Shown: piece by piece, positions 30,781 to 38,334 of the stretch | How the letters are laid out: each line of letters opens with the position of its first letter | How positions within the stretch are numbered: the stretch's first letter is position 1 | Assembly: GCA_010093515.1 (NCBI GenBank) | Contig: MU001700.1 | Span: forward strand, 71,123-109,456 | Length of the DNA stretch: 38,334 nt | Source: Lineolata rhizophorae | Taxonomy: Eukaryota > Ascomycota > Dothideomycetes > Lineolatales > Lineolataceae | Direction of reading: 5' to 3' | Notes under the pieces: model-generated | What the model was told of the DNA's origin: nothing | Databases searched by the model: none | What the model saw: only the letters and a program-made list of their open reading frames with translations | Translations under genes and position numbers: made by a program

Positions 30781-32350
30781 GGCTGGAGAAGAGGTATCGT
30801 TCGCCGTGAGCGAGCTGTCAGCATTCTGGTCGACTGGCTCAAGAAGTGGTGGCCAGGATGAAGTGGTAGATGCAGCATCGTTGTCTATACCTACCAGATA
30901 ATGCTGGCCATTTGCGGGACTGCCAGGAGGCGTATCCGAAGGCGTATGATCAGGGACGACAGCGCTGCCCGTGATCCAAATGTTCGGGGTAGGGCTGTCT
31001 GGAAGCGTAAGTGACAGAGTGTTACGTAGTCTAAGGAGAGGGGACGGTCTTGACCTTGACGGATTTGAATGACAATGGCATTTTGTCAAATGGATAGTAG
31101 AGAGAGCTCTTGAAGTCGGCCGATGAGAATCGATAGACTAGATATAATCCATCTCGGGTTTTCATCTCCTACTTATACTTGTTCGGCAGAGCCGATCTCG
31201 TGGGGAACATACTGAACTCAGGCAGCCTCCATGAGTTACATCTTCCAGGAATTGCGAGGCCTGCATTGGAATATCGGACCAGACTACTAGCAAGAGTGGG
31301 AGTAAAACTTCTATTCTGGCAAGGTGGTAACAACTTGAGTGTCTTGGGTTCAATTCAAAGATGCAGAACGCCAGCTAAGGAGTTGGCATGGTGTGGTGGA
31401 GTATGATGCGGGATGAGTGCAGGGCTTGCTCCAAAAGGGCATCATGAGTCACAAATTTAGTGTGCGGCCGGCTTCGGCCCGATGCCCAGACTCGCTTACC
31501 TTGCTGTGTTTGCACTGAAGATATCCATACTCATATCAATGACCACCAAGTGACGTAACTCAAGGGTCCTCATGAGGACGGGTAACACGAGCAGCGCAAC
31601 TTGGCTGAAACTGAAGATGGATTCATGGCGTATGAGAGTGGAAGAGGTGCGTCGGTTTGAATAGGACACTTCCCTCCGTTCGTCTCTATCCATGTGTATA
31701 ATAGAGGATTGGAGTAGCCGACTTGAGTTTTGAGCTGTCGGAGCAGTCCGAGCTACAATTTCAAGACTCCGGGCTGTCTCAGGAGCCGCAGCCTAGCGCC
31801 GACTCTGTATCTTTCCAAGAGGGCAGTTAAGGAAGTGCTTCTGGACTGCAAGATGCTACGCCTGACACCTCTGTGTCTCAACCACCTGGACCTTTCAAGA
31901 AACCGAGGAAGAGGCCTGCTGCGGAGTAGCAACGTGGGGTCGGGTACTAGTCAGTGCAGAATATTATTGACGCAATGGAAAAGTGTCCACGAGCATCCAA
32001 CCCCAGATTTTCGCCAGTGTCCTGATATCGTGCATGAAAACCTCACGTCTTCTCTTTATCTCACTCTTGTTGCTTCCATGTTCCATTTGGTTCGTTCCGA
32101 CACTAATCACTAACGACCTTGTCAATTGAGTGTTCAACGTTTCAGCAGGGCTACCTGAGGATACATAAGACTCGGTTTGATTGCGATAACTGAAGAAGCC
32201 CTCCGGTTGGATCTTATTGTGAAGGGACATTATAATCTGCCGATATCCCTCCCTCGGCTCCCTCCAGCACATCGAGTCCGGCCATCAGGGCAGCGCCCAT
32301 AGCCCCTATTCTCCCTCGTCCGCAAACACCGCTGTTGAACTGCCCGCTGA
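30781..32350. other. Gene-free tract
   Basis: Short overlapping frames only, with no domain, repeat or RNA gene recognised. A minus-strand frame at 30775-31089 is Ser/Pro/Thr-rich (SDTPPGSPANGQHYL) and could be a disordered part of the same decayed gene. Confidence 0.35.
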
Positions 32351-32957
32351 TCAATAGCTCTGGTCATCGGTGCATTGGTACGTAGGCCCCTTCTCACCTG
32401 CGCCACCTTGGGAACAGGTTTTGTCAGTTCCACGCTCCCGTTTCTCGTATATTGAAAGGAATGCTGCACAAGTGAAAGTGTTCTGTTGGCCCAATAGGCA
32501 ACAGTAGGCAACGGTTAGCTCCAGTAGGCTCCAGTGCCCCACAAGGTTCTGAGCCCAATTCTCCTTCAATTCTTGCATTAGTAGCGCTGGAGAGACACTT
32601 GCAGTCTGCTTGGACTCGTCCTCAGGAACATGGCCATCGTTGAGCTTGGAGTTGTCGTCCCAAGCTTCGACGGAGTAGTGCATGCTGGGGTCACCAGCAT
32701 ATTCTGTCAGTAGTTGCACACATCGTTTGGCTGCGACGGCGACGTACCAGATACGAATCTCAGTGACCTTGTTCATGACGTCGTCCCCAAAGACTGCCGT
32801 CAGCGACACGCTTGCCGACCAGGTCAGCAGCTACGTTCTTCAGGCTCAGCTGGATCGCGCTAGTAAGGCGGTTGTGGCCGGGCCCATTCTCAGAAAGGGT
32901 GATGTTGACCATGCACCCCTTGACGAGCGTGGTTCCAAGACGAATGACGCTAGACAT
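32351..32957 (-). pseudogene. Unrecognised small gene in two overlapping frames
   Basis: An ATG at 32957 opens MSSVIRLGTTLVKGCMVNIT, continuing LSENGPGHNRLTSAIQLSLK and NVAADLVGKR. From about 32809 protein-like character passes to another frame: LTAVFGDDVMNKVTEIRIWY, VAVAAKRCVQLLTEYAGDPS, MHYSVEAWDDNSKLNDGHVP. No intron with acceptable signals joins the two frames, although a GCTGAC branch-like sequence lies at the junction. It is either a gene with a frame change or two unrelated ORFs. I do not recognise the family. Confidence 0.35.
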
Positions 32958-33921
32958 TTTGATAGATATCAAGGGAACTCGAAGGTAAAGTTTGGACAAT
33001 GGACAAGAGCTTGGATGGCAGTATAGATAAGTAGAAGGCTTGATTGTTTGCTGTTCGATCAGATGCTGATTTTGGAGAACAGAAACGACGATATCGAGCC
33101 CGAATTTATAGGACGTTGCAGCCAGCAAAACTTCAAGTGTTTCGTATTTCAAACCCACGCGCCGGTGGTCACCCCGGCAGGACGACAGCAGGGATGGTGG
33201 TGGGCAAATATGGGCCAACTGTTCATCTTTTCATACATATTTATACTCTTTCGTGCCCCGCATAAGGCAGCGTTGCGCCATGTTCGTGCGAGAAGTCGTA
33301 CCATTAGGGATGTGCTCGCCGTCCCGGGTCCTCTCGATCCGATGAGGCACTGCAAATGTTGGGGACTCTGTTGGAGAAATATGCAGCTGGCTAGGCCGCA
33401 GTCGCGAGAAGCGCCAACTTCAACGTCGCAGACAGACGAGGCTGAAGTTGAAAGTACCTCACTCAAGGCATTCTGCAAGGGGCAATCTGCGGATCCGTTT
33501 CGCAGTCAACGGAAGTATCTCATCGACGGGCAGCGGCGTTTTCACGAACTTAGGCTGGTAAGGCCCTTTGCTTTACTCCCACCTTCCACCCAACCATCGC
33601 CCGTTTTCTAAAAAAATTCCCGTCCAATCGCAGCAACGTGGCCACCGAAGACTGCGACGTTCAAGAGGCAAGTTCTTAACTAAATTGGTGGGATGACTCC
33701 TTAGTGGAACCAGGACTTCTACCAATGATCAGGGCGGAGAGGAGAGCTGCCCCTGCTAGCGTGTGTGGGAATTTACCGCCAAGGTGTCTGAAATCAATCG
33801 ATGAGATCAGAGGCATGTGCTCAGTCTCAGCCTTGCCTTGTGCGCTGGTCGGCATAGCACTTTCAGAGGATGAATGTCGGGGAAAACGTTGGAGACTCTG
33901 ACGCAAATATGAGAATGACAC
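32958..33921. other. Gene-free tract
   Basis: No gene, repeat or RNA is supported. A minus-strand frame at 33676-33921 has a hydrophobic stretch (TLAGAALLSALIIG) but starts with GTG and shows no family features. Confidence 0.35.
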
Positions 33922-35100
33922 TCAAAAAGGATGGTTGTTTCTGGAGAAAACGCCGGAGACTCCTATGTGAGTACGGCATTTCCAACCTATAGCGTGCTGA
34001 AGTGCCTCGTACTCTTTCGTCGTGAGCACCTGCCCCGCTGGCAAGCGGTTCTGGAAGTCGGGTGCAAGCAAAACCGGGAGAAGAGCCTTGACCTCAGGCG
34101 TGGTGCCCAGTCTCCGCAAGGCCTCCCCAAGAGGCCGTGCTGGGACGTGCAGGCTCCCGTCATCGTCGTCTTCGGGCTGCGTGAGAAGTAGTCGACCCAG
34201 TTCGTACATGGACTTTACATCACTGGCGGCATCAGCCGGCGGATCGACCGTCCGTTCATTCTCAGTCTCCACCAGCTTGATCACCTTGGCGATGCACCAT
34301 GCGCCCGCGAAGATGGGCGGTTTGACGTCGTGCGAGCCAAGGACTCCTGGCTGAAGCCACGAGATGATGGTGGATCCCACAGAATACACGTCTGAGACGT
34401 GGCGGCAGCCATATCCAGCCCAGACCTCGGGAGCGCGCATGGCCGGCGACTGCATTTGCACCTGGTCGTAGCCGTCCGGTTGACAGAGACCCATGTCTGA
34501 GATCTTGACCATCGGGTTTCGTCCGTCGACGTTGGAGCAGAGCACATTGTCGGGCTTACAATCCGTCCAGACGTTTTTCGTGAGACCAACATCTTTTACG
34601 CCTCCCAACGTGCCCTCGAAGAGTGCGGCCATGAAGACAGGATTATCCTTGTACTTGGCCGGATCAAGCGCGCTCAGCGGCACGTCGAGATATTCCAGTA
34701 CGAGACAGTAGGGATTCGACTGCACGGCTTGTTCAAAGGCAGCGGTGTCGCCATGGAAGCCGATTTCGCTTATGTACTGGTTGATCTCGTCGTACAGAGA
34801 CCGGACGTAGCGGCTCTGATAGATTGCTCGCTTATCATATGCCTCGCGCTCTCTTCTTAGCCATTTTTGCTTTTTTGCCGTGGCGGTGTTGATGATGGCC
34901 CTGAAAGACACGCATTGGACGCTGGCATTCTCCGATTGGACGTGGCATACTTACCACTTCGCCGGCCTTTGATATCCGGAGTCGTTAAGAATTTCGGCTT
35001 TCCAGACGGTAGAGAGAACAGTCTGATTCAGCTGAAGCCGTTCCACGAGTTTGTAGGTATATTTGCGGCCGGTAAGGAATTTGCCGACGCTGAACGACAT
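33922..35100 (-). CDS. Atypical protein kinase-like protein
   Basis: Two exons, 34955-35100 and 33922-34900, encode 374 aa. The intron (34901-34954) has a GTAAGT donor and a TTTCAG acceptor and joins RPAKW to AIINTATAKK. The N-terminus reads MSFSVGKFLTGRKYTYKLVE, then RLQLNQTVLSTVWKAEI (nucleotide loop region), PAKWAIINTATAKK (Lys strand), PYCLVLEYLDVPLSAL (hinge), NVWTDCKPDNVLCS (catalytic loop, with WTD for HRD), VKISDMGLCQ (DMG for DFG), MQSPAMRAPEVWAGYGCRHV (APE) and SDVYSVGSTIISW. The Asp of the loop, the Asn and the Asp of DMG are kept, so activity is possible. It resembles orphan kinases common in fungal accessory regions and is not FunK1. No nearby partner gene suggests a role. Confidence 0.75.
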
Positions 35101-35231
35101 GATGGTGCTTTGTCAGCGAAACGATAAAATATTGACAACGGTAAGAGTGTAAGAACCCACAAGGCTTCAAGAGCCAAGAGAGGGAAATTACGATTAAAGT
35201 GAGGTGGAGAGGTGGGCCCGTGCCTTATGAT

Positions 35232-35640
35232 GACTCAGTAAATCCATTTCATCCTGCGGCGTAGGATGAAATGGATTCTTCAAGATCGAGTCCCCAAACG
35301 ATCCGATGAGGTTTGCCTTCCTGCTGGGAGCGTATACTTCTGAGGAGAAGGATGGGAAGCTTGAAAATTGGCGCCCCTCCTGGGGAGCAGTCAAGGCAAC
35401 CATAGCCTTTGCCATGAGCACCGGACGACTAGGGTAGATCGTTGGAGACCCAGCCTCGGCGCCGCGCTGGAACGCATCGATCGTCGGACGTCAGGCCTGC
35501 AGCAAGATAAACGTCGCTTTCGGAAGGTAACCCGGGAGGCTCTGGAGATGCGGGAAATGTAAAGGTAGGTCTGCGGTGCTAGGCCCAATCGGGAGTAGGA
35601 GAAATCAGTTCAGTTCAGGATGAAATGGATTTGCTGAGTC
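35232..35640. mobile_element. Short TIR-bounded, MITE-like element
   Basis: A 25-bp inverted repeat with one mismatch bounds about 409 bp. The left arm at 35232-35256 begins GACTCAG and ends TTTCATCCTG; the right arm at 35616-35640 is its reverse complement, ending GCTGAGTC. The left end is itself a perfect hairpin: 15-bp arms at 35241-35255 and 35263-35277 around a 7-base loop. So three copies of the terminal motif are present. No transposase is encoded. I see no clear target-site duplication. It could be a MITE or a deletion derivative of a DNA transposon. Confidence 0.6.
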
Positions 35641-35939
35641 CTCGGTGATTATCAGGTCGTAGTTCGGTCGGCTTCTCTTGATTCAGACTCCAGTAGCTCT
35701 CAAGGATGAATCACGGCCCATAGGAGGCAGAGCGGTTGACTTTGCTCTATTCCCAATTGGCGCCAGTAGACAGAGGGGCGTGTGCCAGAGAGGCGTGTGC
35801 CTCGACCGTCTGGAGAGCGTCAGCCACACCGTAGTGGAACGAGTTGTAGTGCAAGACCTCGTAGTGGAATACCCTGTAGTGGAATACCTCGTAGTGGAAC
35901 GGTTCGTAGTGCTACGAAGTGGTCCAATCGACCAATGGG
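35641..35939. repeat. Spacer with a 15-bp tandem repeat (GTAGTGGAATACCTC)
   Basis: About six copies of the 15-bp unit lie at 35832-35921, for example GTAGTGGAATACCTC, GTAGTGCAAGACCTC and GTAGTGGAACGGTTC. A two-fold GAGGCGTGTGCC-like duplication (about 35774-35803) precedes it. No gene is seen. Confidence 0.8.
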
Positions 35940-36347
35940 TCACATGCGGCACTCCGAGCCGATCGGGAGGTGCGGATGGAAGCTTCTGGGGTGTGGGTCC
36001 ACCGACGATCTCGAGAGAAGGTCATGGCTGACTCCCTTCGAGACGGAGTTTGTCGTCGACAAAGCGTCGAAGAGGCCCTTCGACCCCCGGCGAGGACTGG
36101 CCTGGATATATCTCGTTGATATCGATATGAATGATAAGCTTCCTCCCAACCTCCTTACTTCCCGCATGTCTCCATGTGTGTGCTTTCTAAGCTTCGTCTG
36201 GCAGCCGTCGCCGCAATATTGCGCCAGTCCACAGCGACGATAGGCTCGTAGCCGGCTGTTGCATTTACCGCAATTGTCGCACTGCAGACAACATCTACTT
36301 CCAGAGCGTCTTCTCTCCGCCACCCTGATGGGGTCCTGCTTGACCAT
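35940..36347 (-). CDS. MYND-like zinc-finger ORF, probably degenerate
   Basis: A 135-codon frame from the ATG at 36347. Residues about 20-60 read CDNCGKCNSRLRAYRRCGLA then QYCGDGCQTKLRKHTHGD. This matches the MYND pattern C-x2-C ... C-x4-YC-x3-C ... H, but one Cys of the second pair and the final Cys are not in place. The C-terminal half is low-complexity. MYND fingers mediate protein contacts. The frame lies about 140 bp beyond the end of the chromodomain gene on the same strand, and could be a remnant of a larger MYND gene. Confidence 0.4.
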   Translation of the reverse strand: MVKQDPIRVAERRRSGSRCCLQCDNCGKCNSRLRAYRRCGLAQYCGDGCQTKLRKHTHGDMREVRRLGGSLSFISISTRYIQASPRRGSKGLFDALSTTNSVSKGVSHDLLSRSSVDPHPRSFHPHLPIGSECRM

Positions 36348-36484
36348 CGGGTCTCCCTCGAGGCGCTGAGGCTGTGATGCACCTCAGCTACCGAATACAT
36401 CTGCTTGAAGGTCGATCCGTCGGGTAGAAAGGATCCATCTTGATTAGGAATGGGTCTATTCTCGAAGCCCGCATAGCTTTACGA
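36348..36484. other. Short spacer
   Basis: Between the chromodomain gene's stop and the MYND-like ORF. Nothing is recognised. Confidence 0.4.
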
Positions 36485-37770
36485 CTATTTCTGCTGAGAT
36501 TCCCTATACTTCGTAATGAAGCAACGAGGGATGTGCTTCGTCGGTTCCCAGGTGTTCTCTCTGTCCGGATAACCCTTCCATTTCACCTCCCAATACAAGC
36601 TTCTTCCTCTTTTCTCCATGCCAACTATTTTCTCGACTTCCCACATCCCAGGCGCTAGCTCAGACGGCCGCTCATATTCTAATTCACTGTGATTGCATCG
36701 CGGCAAGGATGCAGGGTTACTCGCGGCCATGGAGACAGATTCAATGCTGGGGCCTTCTGAATCAAGGGCATCATCAGTGGAGGTCTCTGGGCTCTCCTCT
36801 GGGGAGCAAGCCTGTTGTACGCATGGCATATCGACTATACGCGCTCGGTCAGCTTAGCACATGCGACCGTTCCATGCGTATACGCACTCTGAAGTAACCC
36901 AGCTGGAACGACATCGCTGGGGCTAACGTTCGACTGGAGGATTGCCGGATCGATGAGATCCTCATCGCAAATGGATGACGGTGGTGTTTCGCGAGGAATC
37001 GGCGCCTCATTCTCCGTGGATGGACTAGGGAATGGCGGAAACCCTTGGTGCTCTTGTAGGCTGTCTTGCTCGCTCGAATCCACCTTGGTCAGATTGATAC
37101 TCAGGACGGTTGACATCAATACGCACTTTCAAGCGGAATTGTTTCAGGAGCTTTGGTGATCGCATCCGGTGCTTCCTGAAAAATCGCAGGATCGATGGGT
37201 TCTGCACCAGGACTCGGTGGAGATAGCAGCCCAGTCTCAGGGACTTTCTCATCCGCCGGCGAGTGAGGAGACTTGACCTTGCGCCTCTCACAGCTGCCCA
37301 GACCCTCGCTCGTGAAATTGACGAAATAATAGTCCATTTCGATAGATACTTCGTCCTGCTCCTCTTTCTTCAGACTGCGTTGCCGCTTCCTTCGGGGAGA
37401 TTTCTCCTCGCTTCCTCGGGATCTCTTCGATGGGGTTGTTCTCTCGAGGCCACGTATGCCGTGAGCACCATGAAGATGGAAGCGCAACTGTTGGGCAGAC
37501 CCAAACTCAGCAGAGCCACAGTGTGGATGTGGGCACCCGACAGGCTGGCTACCGTGCTTGCGGATATGGTCCAGCCAATAGCTGCGATTCAAGAACTGGT
37601 ACATCCGTAAGACAGAATGGACAGTAGCCTGGAGTAGCCAGCACGCCATCGTGAATAAGAGGATCGCAGTAGAGAGGAAATGCGGCCAAGTTCCGCAGAT
37701 GCTCCTTGCAGTGATGGTCCCAGGCTTCGAATCCTGAAAACCACGTGTTGCACAGGAAGCATAGTTCCAT
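36485..37770 (-). CDS. C2H2-type zinc-finger protein with C-terminal chromodomain
   Basis: ATG at 37770 (MELCFLCNTWFSGFEAWDHH). Exons are 37127-37770, 36887-37064 and 36485-36834, about 390 aa. Intron 37065-37126 has a GTGCGT donor, a TCTGAC branch and an AAG acceptor; intron 36835-36886 has GTGCGT, GCTGAC and TAG. Zinc ligands: CFLC...HHCKEHL, GYCPFCL, then WLDHIRKHG, CPHPHCGSAEF and LRFHLHGAHG. A basic nuclear signal (RRKRQRSLKKEE) and acidic Pro-rich linkers follow. The chromodomain is at the end: WEVEKIVGMEKRGRSLYWEV, KWKGYPDRENTWEPTKHI. The aromatic cage (W/Y-W-W) looks complete, so methyl-lysine binding is likely. The frame changes once near 37600, between CPFCLTD and WLDHIRKHG, and no intron fits there. 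That means a disabling indel or a sequence error. This C2H2 family is common in fungal genomes; its function is unknown. Confidence 0.65.
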
Positions 37771-37966
37771 AGGGCCCGGATTACTCGTCTGGTAGCTTCA
37801 CAGCAGGGACCGGGCAAGAAGGAGATAACCAATCATATTAAAGACCAGAATCAGGCCTGAGCAGTAGCGGTGGAAAATGGAGAGGTGAGAGAGACCAAGA
37901 CAAGACAGCAGGCGCCTATTCGGATGTCCCTGAGTCGCAGACCGGATGGCTCCAAGAACGCGATCG
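37771..37966. other. Spacer between chromodomain gene and ORF1-like frame
   Basis: Divergent intergenic region, partly the 5' leader of the retroelement on its right. No motif is recognised. Confidence 0.4.
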
Positions 37967-38334
37967 ATGAGCGAAAACCCGGTGGTGGCGGGGGGCAGAG
38001 ACATACTGGAGGTCCTCGATCCCAGGCTCTGGCCAACCGACGTTGCGGACCCTGTCCGGAACGGAACAACACCTGGAACGAACGAGCACCCCCAAACAAC
38101 CGCGAACGAGGCTACCACTACAGGAGGAGGAGAACCCCAGGAAACGGCAACAACGACCCAAACAAACATTCCAACCAGGAAGCGCCCAAGAAACGACACC
38201 GACGGAGATGGAGACACCGGACAATACCGTGCGTCCGAGTTCTCCGGCCGTGACGGGGGCCGGGGATCGTGGATGGAGGAGGTGGTGTGGTTGATTGCAG
38301 AACTCAAACAAACCATCACCACCCAAAGCCACGC
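37967..38334 (+). mobile_element. Retroelement ORF1/Gag-like N-terminus, cut by window edge
   Basis: An open frame from the ATG at 37967 runs off the right end, 122 codons with no stop. It reads MSENPVVAGGRDILEVLDPR, then a Thr/Gly-rich low-complexity stretch, a basic patch IPTRKRPRNDTDGDGD, and a helix-like SWMEEVVWLIAELKQTITTQ. That order (disordered, basic, then coiled-coil-like) is usual for ORF1/Gag-like proteins of fungal retroelements. Which class it is cannot be told without the downstream part. The visible part looks whole. Confidence 0.45.

Noticed and set aside
32958-33218. Upstream extension of the frame starting at 32957
   Set aside because: The added residues are low-quality, and the ATG at 32957 starts the protein-like part.

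Overview
The window looks like a filamentous ascomycete, most likely a Sordariomycete. The genes are split by short introns (about 46-85 nt, one of 285 nt) with GCTGAC- or GCTAAC-type branch sites. There are fungal-specific families: a MATA_HMG box with its intron in the conserved Ser codon, FunK1 and SRPK-like kinases, and C2H2/chromodomain proteins. Large tracts carry only degenerate tandem repeats. I worked from the sequence alone, so family names rest on motif recognition and no search was run.

Left part (1-9.5 kb). A mating-type-like locus is joined to a conserved housekeeping block. An HMG-box gene (3266-4437, +) faces a second, unrecognised multi-exon gene (1812-2378, possibly from 2710, -) across about 550 bp. 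That interval holds a 13-bp tandem repeat of GTTGCYAGG-like half-sites ending in a perfect GTTGC-TGG-GCAAC palindrome. To the right come an unrecognised gene whose 5' end is missing (about 4620-5479), CIA30/NDUFAF1 (6108-6956), COX13 (7787-8374, -) and SNX3 (8667-9455). CIA30 and COX13 are, from memory, frequent neighbours of Sordariomycete MAT loci. APN2 and SLA2 are not seen. Base composition changes sharply near 4.6 kb, where an idiomorph edge would be expected.

Middle (9.6-24.8 kb). Accessory DNA. There is a C-rich degenerate repeat tract (9.65-12.96 kb) with recurring intron-like modules, a roughly 55-bp tandem repeat (15.3 kb), one intact FunK1 kinase (15575-17815, -), and a roughly 150-bp repeat array (18.7-22.64 kb). 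That array is split by a 2-kb fossil of foreign, GC3-rich, AGG-arginine coding sequence. A roughly 28-bp minisatellite (22.78-23.10 kb) and AT-rich repeats with forkhead-like motifs follow.

Right part (24.8-38.3 kb). An SRPK-like kinase with NFG in place of DFG (24816-about 26310, -), a septin-like GTPase (26693-28423, +), and a second fossil of the same style (29.04-30.25 kb). Next come decayed small frames, an atypical kinase-like gene (33922-35100, -), a TIR-bounded element (35232-35640), a MYND-like ORF, and a C2H2 plus chromodomain gene (36485-37770, -). A retroelement ORF1/Gag-like frame starts at each end of the window and runs off it (275 to 1, -; 37967 to 38334, +).

The conserved genes form a small collinear core of respiration and endosome functions next to the mating-type region. 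The rest is repeat-rich and kinase-rich, and no operon-like system is visible. The signals most worth following are the RFX-like repeat between the two MAT-region genes, the two related fossil segments, the intron-like repeat modules, and non-standard splice sites shared across genes (GTCCGT donors, AAG acceptors).
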